Source of the DNA: Duganella phyllosphaerae
Lineage (GTDB): Bacteria; Pseudomonadota; Gammaproteobacteria; Burkholderiales; Burkholderiaceae_D
Assembly (NCBI RefSeq): GCF_001758785.1
Contig: NZ_LROM01000060.1
Location: 19,630 to 83,629, forward strand
Reading direction: 5' to 3'
DNA length: 64,000 nt
The notes beneath the pieces were generated by a model that had not been told where the DNA came from, did no database searches, and saw only the letters and a program-made list of their open reading frames with translations. Of the stretch, positions 28,716-38,440 are shown one piece after another. The position numbers were made by a program, and so were the translations under genes. How positions within the stretch are numbered: the first letter of the stretch is position 1; each line of letters starts with the position of its first letter.

Positions 28716-29333
28716 GTGGCCTGGGATTTTTACTTCACCCGCCTGACCTACGAGTCGGGCGACTGGGACGTCGATGTGCGCATGCCCAGCAACGTGCTCA
28801 ATTCGCTGGTCGAGTACACGACCTTGCGCGTCGATCCGGTGGAGCGCATCGTGGCCCTGTCCGACCCCAAGATGCTCGAGGCGCCGTTCTGTTACTTCGC
28901 CGGCCACAAGCTGGTGCAGTTCACGCCGGCGGAGCGCAAGAACCTCGAGCGGTACGTCAAGGGCGGCGGCTTCGTGTTTGTCGATGACTGCAACCACGAC
29001 ATCGACGGCCTGTTCGCCAAGTCGTTCGAGTCCGAGATCGCCAGCATCTTCGGCAAGCGCGCCTTGCAGAAGATCGCCAACAACCACGCGATCTATTCGA
29101 GCTTCTTCAAGTTCGAGGGACCGCCGACCACCGGTGTGGAACTCAATGGCTGGGGCGACGACCTGGTCCACGACTACCTGAAGGCGGTGGAAGTGGGCGG
29201 GCGGGTGCGCATCCTGTACAGCAACAAGGACTACGGCTGCGAATGGGACTATGACTTTCGCAACAAGCGCTTTCTGGCGGTCGACAACACCCGCTTTGCG
29301 GTCAATATCATTCAATACGCGTTGGGAGCTTAA
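28716..29333 (+). CDS. DUF4159 domain protein
   Basis: 205 residues, GTG start. It matches the DUF4159 type by its opening (FYFTRLTYESGDWD), by the FTPAERKNLERYVKGGGFVFVDDC segment, which resembles a glutamine-amidotransferase-like or Rossmannoid fold, and by its context. DUF4159 genes commonly neighbour MoxR, DUF58 and BatA genes. No signal peptide or membrane helix is visible, so it is probably cytoplasmic or associated with the membrane complex. Its stop directly abuts the moxR start. Function is unknown. Confidence 0.8.
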   Translation: MAWDFYFTRLTYESGDWDVDVRMPSNVLNSLVEYTTLRVDPVERIVALSDPKMLEAPFCYFAGHKLVQFTPAERKNLERYVKGGGFVFVDDCNHDIDGLFAKSFESEIASIFGKRALQKIANNHAIYSSFFKFEGPPTTGVELNGWGDDLVHDYLKAVEVGGRVRILYSNKDYGCEWDYDFRNKRFLAVDNTRFAVNIIQYALGA

Positions 29334-30340
<1,007 letters not shown>

Positions 30341-30341
<1 letters not shown>

Positions 30342-31246
30342 TGGCCGCTACAACCAACGCCATGATGGCCGCCACGCGCGACCTGGAGCTGGTGATCCGC
30401 CACGTGCTGGCTGGTCTCGGCCACGGTATCCACGCGGGCCGCGAACGTGGCGCCGGTGTCGAGTTCTCCGAGTACCGCGCCTACGCCCCCGGCGATGAAT
30501 GGCGCCGCGTGGACTGGAAGTTGCTGGCGCGCGCTGACCGTTATTTCGTGCGCGAGGCGGAACGCGACAGCCACGTCGCCACCTGGCTGTGGCTCGACGC
30601 CACGGCGTCGATGGCGGAACCGAGCCGCGAGCTCGAAGGCGTCAATAAACTGTGGTTCGCGCGCACCGCGCTGGCCTGCATGGCCGCCATTGCCCAGCGC
30701 CAGGGCGACGCCTTTGGCCTGGCCATTTGCAGCGGCGGCAAGGTAGCGTTTACGCCGGCCGATCGCGGCCCGCGCCACTTGCAGCGGGTGCTGGCGCGGC
30801 TGGCGGCGGCGCGGCCCGACGGTTTGCCGCCAACGGCGCAGGTACTCAAAGCGAGTTTGCACTTTGCGCGTGCGCCCGGCCTGGTGCTGGCCGCCACCGA
30901 TGGCCTGGACTGGCACGGCCAGTCTGGGCCGTCGACATTGTCCGAAGCGCTGCTGCGCCTGCGCAAGCTGCACCACGACGTGCGCCTGCTCACGGTGCGC
31001 ACGCGCGCCGAGGTCGATGCCGATTTTGCTTCAGGCGCGGCGTACCGCGATCCCGAGCAGGACGCCGGCCTGCACCGGTATACAAAATCCGACCGCGCCG
31101 CGTACCTGGAGCGCAGCGGCGCGCACTTCGCTGCGATTGCCACCAGCTGCCGCCAGAACGACATGGTCCACCACGAGGCGTGCATTGAGCAGCCGCTGGC
31201 CGACGTGCTGCGGCGCTGGCTGCAGAAAGCGGGAGCGCGCGGTTGA
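30341..31246 (+). CDS. DUF58 domain protein (MoxR partner)
   Basis: 301 residues. The DUF58 signature GVEFSEYRAYAPGDEWRRVDW lies near residues 38-58, followed by a VWA-like region whose WLWLDATASM (near residue 82) has the position of a MIDAS motif but only part of its residues (D-x-T-x-S). These proteins pair with MoxR ATPases. No membrane helix is evident, unlike many longer DUF58 proteins; membrane anchoring may come from the BatA-like protein next door. The stop codon overlaps the TTG start of the next gene. Confidence 0.88.
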
Positions 31247-32292
31247 TCACCAGTAGCTATCCCTGGTGGTGGCTGGCGCTGCCGGTGCTGTTGCTGCCGA
31301 TCTGGTGGCACCGCCAGAAACGCCAGCGCCTCGACGCCACGCCGCTGGCCACCGCGCGCTTTTTACCGGCTGCCGCGCCCGAGCAGTTGCGCGTGTGGCA
31401 GTGGCGCGACCGCCTGCTGTTGCTGGTGCGCTGCCTGTTGCTGATATCGCTGATCGCCTGGCTGGCCGCCACTGTGTTGCCGTGGCGCGGCGACACGGTG
31501 CTGGTCGATGCCGGCGCCGACCAGGCCTGGGCTACGCGCCAGATTGCCGATGCCGGCATGAGCGACGCGCGCCGTATCGACCTGCCGCCCGACGCGCTGG
31601 CCTGGCTGCGCAAGAACGAACGTGACTGGCGCGCCGACGCGCGGCTGCTGATCGTGGCGCGCGAAGGGCAGATCGGCATGACCGCGCGGGCGCCGCAGTT
31701 CGGTCATGCGGTGGAATTACGGGTGCAGGCTGCGTCCGTCGCCCCCGCCGCGCCAGCGGTGCAGCACCAGGTCGTGCTGTCAGCAACGTCCGAACGCGAG
31801 CCCGCGTGGCGCTCGCTGTTTGCCGCATTTGGCCAGGCTGGCGATGGCGCGCAACGTTATGCGCTCGCCACCGCGCCTGTCGCCGCAACCGAATTGATCG
31901 TCTGCGACACGCCGGGGCTGGCGCCGCCGCCAGGCTGGCGCGCGCCCCACTGGTGGCTGCGGGCCGGCAGTGACAAGGACTGGCCTGAACTGGCCAAGGC
32001 CACGACCATCACCATCAACGGCATTACCTTGCGCTATGCCGACAGCCCGCGCGGCCGGCTGTGGACCTCAACCGCTTTCCCGCCGCGAGACGCGCAGACG
32101 GCGCGCGCGTTGTACCAGACATGGCGCCTGCTGGCTGCGGCACCGGCGCCGGCGTACCCGGCGCCGTCGCACAAGTTTTCCACGGCAGCGGCAGCGGCAG
32201 TGGCCGATGCCAGTCCCGCGCACTGGATCGCCTGGCTCCTGCTGGCCCTGTTTTTACTGGAACGGAGTCTGACCCATGCCCGCCGCGCCTGA
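31243..32292 (+). CDS. BatA-type membrane protein (aerotolerance-regulator N-terminal domain)
   Basis: 349 residues, starting at a TTG that overlaps the DUF58 stop. The N-terminus is the BatA signature: a first helix (WWWLALPVLLLPIWWHR), then LARFLP-like and RLLLLVRCLLLISLIAWLAA, the second helix. A soluble region of ~240 residues and a C-terminal helix (WIAWLLLALFLLE) follow. Such proteins are integral parts of MoxR/VWA operons. It overlaps the following DUF4175-like gene by 17 nt. Confidence 0.82.
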   Translation: MITSSYPWWWLALPVLLLPIWWHRQKRQRLDATPLATARFLPAAAPEQLRVWQWRDRLLLLVRCLLLISLIAWLAATVLPWRGDTVLVDAGADQAWATRQIADAGMSDARRIDLPPDALAWLRKNERDWRADARLLIVAREGQIGMTARAPQFGHAVELRVQAASVAPAAPAVQHQVVLSATSEREPAWRSLFAAFGQAGDGAQRYALATAPVAATELIVCDTPGLAPPPGWRAPHWWLRAGSDKDWPELAKATTITINGITLRYADSPRGRLWTSTAFPPRDAQTARALYQTWRLLAAAPAPAYPAPSHKFSTAAAAAVADASPAHWIAWLLLALFLLERSLTHARRA

Positions 32293-34405
32293 CCTGTTGC
32301 GCCAGCGGCTGTGGGCCGCCGTGCTGCGCCGCCGCGCGCCATGCTGGCTGGCCGCCTTGGTCCCGCTGGTAGCTGCCCTTGTCCTGTTGCCGGCCATGCG
32401 CGCGTGGCTGCTGGCGGCATTTGCCGCCTGGGTGCTCGGCCTGGCGCTGGATGCCTGGCGCTGGCATCGGCGCATCGCCGGGCAGTGGAACGCCTGGCTC
32501 GACGCCGCCGTGCCGGCAATGGAAGACAGCAGCGCGCTGCTCGCAGCCGAAGCCCGTACGCCAATGGCGCGCTTGCAGCAGCAACGCTTGCAGGCGCGCC
32601 TGGCTACCAGCCTGACCGGTGACGACTACCGCGCCATTGCCCGCCACCGCGCACCGCTGGCCACGCCGTCGTTTGTCGCGCCGATAGCGCTCGCGTTGAT
32701 CGCCGTCGGCGCCGCCTGGTTCTACGATGCCCGTGCCGCACACGTGTCCGCTCCAGCCGCCGCAGCGCCAGCGGCCAACCTGCCCGTGGTCGCCGGTGAA
32801 GTCTACCTGCGCGTGGCGCCGCCTGGCTACACCGGCGTGGCCGCCTTCGAGACCGGCGCCCGCGATATCCAGGTGCCGCAGTATGCGCAGGTGCAGTGGT
32901 GCGTTCGTCAACCAGCCGGGCAGCCGCCTGCCAGGGCGGTGGTGGAACTGAGCGACGGCGCCATCCTGGCCGTGGGCGAGGTCTGCGCCAGCCGCCGCGT
33001 GCAAGACTCGCTGTTCTGGCGCGCCGGTAAGGCCGGCACCGCCGGCGGCGCGCGCTATAACATCCGGGTTACACCCGACCAGGCGCCGCAGGTCACCATC
33101 GCCGAGCCGAAAGAATTGATCCACCTGCTGGCCAAGGACGCGACAACCGCGCGCATCGCCGTGGTGGTGCGTGACGATTACGCCATCGTGCGCGCCAGCC
33201 TGCATATGACGCTGGCGCGCGGCAGCGGTGAGAACGTGCGCTTCACCGACCGCGAAGTGCCGCTGCCCAAATCCAGCGACCCGAAGCACCGCAACTGGAA
33301 CAAGCAGTGGACCCTGCTTGAATTGGGCATGGAGCCGGGCGACGAACTGTACTTCTTCGTGCGCGCCACCGATAACGACCCGGAAAACCCGCATACCGTG
33401 CAGTCGCCGACCTACACGCTGCGCCTGCCGGGACCCGAGGCCGAAAGTGTCGATTCGACCGCGCTGCCCACCATGGTCAAGCCGGAGAGCTTGCGCAGCC
33501 AGCGCCAAGTCATCATCGATACCGAGCAACTGGTGGCGGACCTGCAGGCGCGGCCGAAGCTGGCCGACCTGCGCGCGCGCAGCGAGGCGATCGCCGCCGA
33601 CCAGGCCGCGCTGCGGCTGCGCTACGGCCAGTTCCTGGGCGAGGAATCGAGCCTGTTCGGCGACGAGCACGGCCACGAAGAGCATGGTGAGCATGAGGGA
33701 CATGGGGGACATGAGGGGAAAAAGGAGCATGGGGAGGAAGCACAGCACGGCAAGCAGTCGCTGGGCACCGAAGTGGGCGCCATGCAGCGCTTCGGCCACG
33801 TCCACGACCAGGAAGACAACGCCACCATTTTCGATCCGCAAACCAAGGCGATATTGAAGCGCGCGCTGGCGGCCATGTGGGATGCTGAAAAATCGCTGCG
33901 CGCGGTCGCGCCCAAGGCCGCACTGGGGCCGGAATACAAGGCATTGGAGGCCATCAAGGAACTGCAGGCCGCCGAGCGCGTGTACCTGCACCGCACCGCC
34001 TTTGTGCCGCCCGCGCTCAAGGAGGAAAAGCGCATGAGCGGCGACATGGTGGGCGCCATGAGTTACAAGCGCGCGCAAGGCGCCCCCGACGACACGGTAC
34101 CGGCCGAAGTGCGCGACCTGGTGCAGGCGCTGGCGCAGGACGGCGCGTTGCCGGCGCTGTGGAGCAAGGCCGCGCGCGACGCCATCGGCGCCCGCATCGC
34201 CGACCCCGAACAGAAACTGGCGGCACAACGCGCAGTACAGGATGTGCAGGATGGCTGCGTGCCTTGTCGCGGCCCGCTGCGCGCCTGGCTGCGCGGCACC
34301 CTGACCGACGCGCCGGTGCTGGTGCAGGGACGCACCGCAGCGCAATCGCCGTTCGTGAACGCCTGGCGTAACGGGGAAAAGCAGAACCCGGAGCCGCAAC
34401 CATGA
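32276..34405 (+). CDS. DUF4175-like membrane protein with His/Glu-rich insert
   Basis: 709 residues. Two N-terminal membrane segments (residues ~22-65) and a third near residue 140 anchor a large, probably periplasmic region. It has a VYLRVAPPGYTG element and an Ig-like domain with VVVRDDYAIVRASL, features of the DUF4175 type. It then turns to charged helices that look coiled-coil. At residues ~462-493 lies a low-complexity stretch with eight His and nine Glu in 32 residues, a plausible metal-binding loop. It overlaps its neighbours on both sides (17 nt and 4 nt). I name the family with moderate confidence. Confidence 0.65.
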   Translation: MPAAPDLLRQRLWAAVLRRRAPCWLAALVPLVAALVLLPAMRAWLLAAFAAWVLGLALDAWRWHRRIAGQWNAWLDAAVPAMEDSSALLAAEARTPMARLQQQRLQARLATSLTGDDYRAIARHRAPLATPSFVAPIALALIAVGAAWFYDARAAHVSAPAAAAPAANLPVVAGEVYLRVAPPGYTGVAAFETGARDIQVPQYAQVQWCVRQPAGQPPARAVVELSDGAILAVGEVCASRRVQDSLFWRAGKAGTAGGARYNIRVTPDQAPQVTIAEPKELIHLLAKDATTARIAVVVRDDYAIVRASLHMTLARGSGENVRFTDREVPLPKSSDPKHRNWNKQWTLLELGMEPGDELYFFVRATDNDPENPHTVQSPTYTLRLPGPEAESVDSTALPTMVKPESLRSQRQVIIDTEQLVADLQARPKLADLRARSEAIAADQAALRLRYGQFLGEESSLFGDEHGHEEHGEHEGHGGHEGKKEHGEEAQHGKQSLGTEVGAMQRFGHVHDQEDNATIFDPQTKAILKRALAAMWDAEKSLRAVAPKAALGPEYKALEAIKELQAAERVYLHRTAFVPPALKEEKRMSGDMVGAMSYKRAQGAPDDTVPAEVRDLVQALAQDGALPALWSKAARDAIGARIADPEQKLAAQRAVQDVQDGCVPCRGPLRAWLRGTLTDAPVLVQGRTAAQSPFVNAWRNGEKQNPEPQP

Positions 34406-36150
34406 TCACGATCACCCAACTGGCGCCTGCCTGCGTGGCACTGGCTGTCGGCATCCTCAGCGCCGTCCTGTATGGCCGGCGGCGGCGATGGCTCGATGCG
34501 CTGCTGGTCCTGCTGGCGGGTGTGGCGCTGGCCGCAGCGCTGGCCGAAGTCCGCCTTCGGGTACCTGCGCCCGCGCAGGCGGTGACCACCGATAGCCGTG
34601 GCGCCATCGCCGACGCCCAATTGCAGGCGATTGCCGATGCCGGCGCGATCGACCTGGCCGGTGACGGCCTGCGCGCCGCGCAATGGCAGGATCTGCCGGC
34701 CCGCCCGCTGCGCTGGACGCCAGGTAAAGAAGAAGCGCTGTCGCTCGATTTCCCGCGCACGATGGCGCTGGGCCGCGTGTTTACGCTGACCATGCATCGC
34801 CCGCAAGCCCAGGGCGCGTGGCGGCTGCAACTGCTGGCCGAGAATGGCCAGGTGCTGGCTGATTCCGCCACTGGCGCCTCCGATGGCGCCGATGCCACGC
34901 GTGCCGCCAACGCCGCCATTGCCGCCATTGCCGCCAATGCCGTCAACACTGCAAAGGTCCCTGGCAAAGCCGGCGATCAATCAACGCAACGATCGGTGCA
35001 ATGGCTGCCGCCAGTGGCCGAAGCGATGGTCCTGCAAGCGCGCGTGCTCGACACCGGCGGCAAGGTCGTCGCCGCCGGGCCGGTACCGCTGCAAGTGACG
35101 GCGCCGGTGCCGCTCAATATCGTCGGCCGCTTCAACGCGCCGTCGTTCGACGCCAGCGCCCTCAATCGCCTGCTGACCGACGGCGGCGCGGTGCTCGACT
35201 GGCAGGTGGTGCTGGGCAAGGCGATTGCCCGCAGCGAAACCGCACGCGCACCGATCACTGCGCCGAACGCGCTGGTGGTCGATGCCGCCCACGTCGAGCA
35301 ACTGGCGCCAGGCGCGCGCACAGCCTTGCTGGCGCAGGTGCGGCAGGGCGTACCGCTGGTGGTCCTGGGCGGCAATGCGGCCGATGCGGCGTTGTGGCAG
35401 CGCGAGCTTGGCCTGCGGGTGCGGCCGCAGTCGCCGACCACGGAACAGGAAGATCAGCGCCGGTTCACCATCGCCGGCGAGGAGATGACACTGGCGCCGG
35501 CTGCGCTCAATCCGGACGATGCGCCCGGCGGCGAGTGGACCGTGCTGGCGCGCGACAGCAAGTCGCGGCCGTGGGCCTGGCAGAGAACCATGGGGCCAGG
35601 ACGCGTGGTGTGGATCGGCGTGGCCGACTGGCACCGCTATGCGATCAGCGCGCCACGCGCGCTGGCGCTGTGGTGGCAGGGGGCGATGGATGCGATGGCG
35701 CTGGCCGGAGAACACAAGACCGGCTGGGTGTTGGCGGACCCGCTACCGTTGCCTGGTTTGCGCACCGAGATTTGCGCGCAGGGCGTCAAACCGGGCGCAG
35801 TGCTGCGCATCGACGGCCTGGCCGATGTCCGCCTGCTGGCGCGGGAAGACAAAGCCGATGCCGTGTGCGCTGCCGTATGGCCGCCGCAGCCGGGGTGGCT
35901 GGTGCTGCGCAGCGCGGGCCTGGAAGCGGGGCGCCAGTACGTGTATGCGCCCGGCGACTGGCCGGCGTGGCAGCGGGGATTGCGGCGCGAGGCGACCGCT
36001 GTTTATGCAGCGCGGGCCAGCGGTATCGAGGTCGCCGGCACCGCCAGCCATGTTCGGCCGCTGCCGGTGATGCCGTTCGCGGTACTGTTTGCGTTGTGCC
36101 TGCTGGCGCTTTGGTGGCGCGAACAAAGCAGCAACCCCAAGTCCGGGTAA
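34402..36150 (+). CDS. Membrane protein of the MoxR/TldD operon, unknown function
   Basis: 582 residues. Two N-terminal helices (residues ~8-48) and a C-terminal helix (VMPFAVLFALCLLALWW) bracket a large extracytoplasmic region. It contains an Ala-rich stretch (nt 34860-34950) and a middle part (LVVDAAHVEQL ... VPLVVLGGNAADAAL) that resembles the glutamine-amidotransferase-like fold seen in other membrane proteins of MoxR/BatA operons. It begins in the stop codon of the DUF4175-like gene and is the last gene of the operon, ending 4 nt before the convergent oxidase gene. No catalytic motif is recognisable. Confidence 0.65.
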   Translation: MITITQLAPACVALAVGILSAVLYGRRRRWLDALLVLLAGVALAAALAEVRLRVPAPAQAVTTDSRGAIADAQLQAIADAGAIDLAGDGLRAAQWQDLPARPLRWTPGKEEALSLDFPRTMALGRVFTLTMHRPQAQGAWRLQLLAENGQVLADSATGASDGADATRAANAAIAAIAANAVNTAKVPGKAGDQSTQRSVQWLPPVAEAMVLQARVLDTGGKVVAAGPVPLQVTAPVPLNIVGRFNAPSFDASALNRLLTDGGAVLDWQVVLGKAIARSETARAPITAPNALVVDAAHVEQLAPGARTALLAQVRQGVPLVVLGGNAADAALWQRELGLRVRPQSPTTEQEDQRRFTIAGEEMTLAPAALNPDDAPGGEWTVLARDSKSRPWAWQRTMGPGRVVWIGVADWHRYAISAPRALALWWQGAMDAMALAGEHKTGWVLADPLPLPGLRTEICAQGVKPGAVLRIDGLADVRLLAREDKADAVCAAVWPPQPGWLVLRSAGLEAGRQYVYAPGDWPAWQRGLRREATAVYAARASGIEVAGTASHVRPLPVMPFAVLFALCLLALWWREQSSNPKSG

Positions 36151-36154
36151 CGGT

Positions 36155-36814
36155 TCAACCGTTCTGCCATCCTGTTACATGCGCCGGCGCCTCGATGGCG
36201 CAGGCTGCATCGGCCACCGGCGCCAGCCGGGTTTGCGCAAACGGCAGCACGCCTGCCCACGCCGGCCATGACAGGTCTTCCTCGTCGTCCTTCGGTCCGC
36301 CGCTGCGCACCTTGCAGGCCGCTTCGTCCAGCGCGATGCGCATCACCGTCGTTGCCGCGTATTCCTTGTCCGACCCAGGCCGCACTTCGGCCTGGCGCCC
36401 CGGCAGCAGCTGCTCCATGAAGTCTTCCATCGCTTTTCGCCGCGCCGCCTCGTCGGCGACCACTTCGAAGCGCCCGTAAATCATCGCCGAGCGGTAGTTC
36501 ATCGAGTGGCTGAAGGCCGATCGCGCCATCACCAGGCCGTCCACGTGGGTGATGGTCACGCACGCGTCGCTTTCCTGCAGGCGCTTGAGCATGCGGCTGC
36601 CGTTGGAGCCGTGGATGTACAGGTAAGCGCCGTCGCGCCAGCAGGCGGTGGGGATGCAGTGCGCGCCCGTGCTATCGGTAAAGGCGATGTGGCACAGGTA
36701 GGCGGCATCGATGATGGCGTTCAGGGTGGCGGCGTCGTAATGCGCGTTGGTGGCGACACGGCGCACGCGGGTGCGGGCGCTGGGGGCTTCGGTGTGGTCG
36801 TTCATGTTCTCCAT
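36155..36814 (-). CDS. Pyridoxamine-5'-phosphate-oxidase-like FMN-binding protein
   Basis: About 219 residues. The split-barrel FMN-binding fold is indicated by AAYLCHIAFTDSTG, LYIHGSNGSRML and MNYRSAMIYGRFEVV, the pattern of the small flavin-binding PPOX relatives rather than true PdxH. It may act on B6 vitamers or on other flavin-dependent redox chemistry. It is divergent from a MocR/PdxR-type regulator, a pairing seen for vitamin-B6-linked genes. ATG 36814 (MENMNDH) or ATG 36805 (MNDH, with GGAG just before it) can be the start. The 3' end lies 4 nt from the convergent tld operon. Confidence 0.85.
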   Translation of the reverse strand: MENMNDHTEAPSARTRVRRVATNAHYDAATLNAIIDAAYLCHIAFTDSTGAHCIPTACWRDGAYLYIHGSNGSRMLKRLQESDACVTITHVDGLVMARSAFSHSMNYRSAMIYGRFEVVADEAARRKAMEDFMEQLLPGRQAEVRPGSDKEYAATTVMRIALDEAACKVRSGGPKDDEEDLSWPAWAGVLPFAQTRLAPVADAACAIEAPAHVTGWQNG

Positions 36815-36820
36815 CCAGAA

Positions 36821-36876
36821 AGGTGAGACACCAATATAATGCGTTGCTGGCCCTGAAATAAGGTCCACAATCACCT
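36821..36876. promoter_or_regulatory. Candidate operator between PPOX and MocR genes
   Basis: A dyad TGGCCCT-N6-AGGTCCA (36848-36867, one mismatch) is flanked symmetrically by AGGTGA (36821-36826) and TCACCT (36871-36876). It sits in the 81-nt divergent spacer, where a MocR-type regulator would bind to control both genes. Confidence 0.4.
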
Positions 36877-36895
36877 ATTTTTATGGAGCCACAGA

Positions 36896-38440
36896 ATGGA
36901 TCTTGCCCGGCTGCTTGCCACCTATGCGGACCAGCACCGTCACCGCGCCTGGCCGCGCCAGCGCCTGCTGCACGAATGCCTGCGCACGGCGATCCGCGAT
37001 GGCACCCTGGCTGCCGGTACCCGCCTGGCCGCCTCGCGCGCGCTGGCAGAGGAACTGCACGTGGCCCGTAACACCGTGCTGTATGCGTACGAACAACTGG
37101 CCAGCGAGGGTTTCGTCACTACCGATCGCCGTGGCACGACGGTGGCAACGATGGCGACGATGGCGGCGCCGCAAGCGGCTATCACAACTGCCAACAGCGG
37201 CGCCAGCGCGGCGATAAGCACCACCGGTCTGTCCCACCGCGCGCGCAACCTGCGCCCGCTCTACGGCACCGCCCAGCGCATGGGCGCTTTCGTACCCGGC
37301 GTGCCGGCGCTCGACCAGTTTCCGACGGCCTCGTGGCGGCGCCTGGTGGACCGCGCCTGGCGCACCCTCACGCCCGCGCAACTCAATTACGGCGATCCGT
37401 GCGGCGAAGCCGAACTGCGGGCGGCAATCGCCGATCACCTGCGCGCCGCGCGCGGCGTGGTGTGCGAAGCGGGCCAGGTGTTCATCACCGACGGCGCCCA
37501 GAGTGGCCTCGACCTGTGCCTGCGCGCGCTGGCCGACGCCGGCGACACCATCTGGCTCGAGAACCCCGGCTACGGCGGCGCGCTGGCTTCCGCACGCGGG
37601 GCCGGGTTGGCCGTGACCGGCATCGACGTCGACGACGACGGCATCGCGCCTACGGCAAACGACTGGCTGCTGCGTCCTCCGCGCCTGGTCTACACCACGC
37701 CGTCGCACCAGTACCCGGTAGGCAGCGTGCTCAGCTTGCGGCGCCGGCTGGCGCTGATCGACGCAGCGCGCGTGGCCGGCGCCCTCATCATCGAAGACGA
37801 CTACGACAGCGAATTCCGCCACGACGGTGCGCCGCTGTCGGCCATGCAGGGCCTGGCGCCGGACGCGCCGGTGGTGTACCTGGGCACCTTCAGCAAGACC
37901 ATGTTCCCCGGACTGCGCATCGGATTTGTCGTTGTGCCGCGCGCGCTGGCGCCAGCGTTTGCCGCCATGCGCGCGCAATCACATGCGAGCGGGCGCGCGG
38001 CCGACCAGCTGGCGCTGGCCGAGTTCCTGCGCAGCGGCCAGTTCGCGCTGCACGTGCGGCGCATGCGGCGGTTGTACCGCCAGCGGCGCGATGCGCTGGT
38101 GGTGGCGCTGGAGCAGCATATGGGAGCGGTGGCGACGGTGCACGGCGCGTCGGCGGGCATGCATTTGTCACTGTGCCTGCGTGACCAGGACCTGGACGAC
38201 ACGGTAATCAGCACACAGGCGCTGGCGCATGGCGTGGTGGTCAATGCCCTGAGCCGCCATGACACGCACGGCGGCTCGGGCTGGAAAGGACTGATGCTCG
38301 GCTACGCACAGGTGCCGGCAGAGGAAATGGAAGACCTGGTCAGGCGGCTGGCGGCGGTGGTGCACCTGGCGGCATACAACCGCCGCCAGCAACGCAGGGG
38401 CGACACCGGGCCGCGCAGCAGGTTTGCCGTGGTCGCTTAA
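36896..38440 (+). CDS. MocR/PdxR-type regulator (GntR HTH fused to class I aminotransferase)
   Basis: 514 residues. An N-terminal GntR winged helix (residues ~15-80, with LAAGTRLAASRALAEEL and ARNTVLYAYEQLASEGFV) and an Ala/Thr-rich linker precede a fold-type-I aminotransferase domain with GDPCGEAELRAAIADHL, LENPGYGG and EDDYDSEF. The PLP-binding Lys is in GTFSKTMFPGLRIGF. Such proteins sense PLP or amines and regulate neighbouring genes, here the divergent PPOX-like gene. The start is ATG 36896 with TGGAG upstream. The last 4 nt overlap the convergent TonB receptor gene. Confidence 0.92.
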   Translation: MDLARLLATYADQHRHRAWPRQRLLHECLRTAIRDGTLAAGTRLAASRALAEELHVARNTVLYAYEQLASEGFVTTDRRGTTVATMATMAAPQAAITTANSGASAAISTTGLSHRARNLRPLYGTAQRMGAFVPGVPALDQFPTASWRRLVDRAWRTLTPAQLNYGDPCGEAELRAAIADHLRAARGVVCEAGQVFITDGAQSGLDLCLRALADAGDTIWLENPGYGGALASARGAGLAVTGIDVDDDGIAPTANDWLLRPPRLVYTTPSHQYPVGSVLSLRRRLALIDAARVAGALIIEDDYDSEFRHDGAPLSAMQGLAPDAPVVYLGTFSKTMFPGLRIGFVVVPRALAPAFAAMRAQSHASGRAADQLALAEFLRSGQFALHVRRMRRLYRQRRDALVVALEQHMGAVATVHGASAGMHLSLCLRDQDLDDTVISTQALAHGVVVNALSRHDTHGGSGWKGLMLGYAQVPAEEMEDLVRRLAAVVHLAAYNRRQQRRGDTGPRSRFAVVA

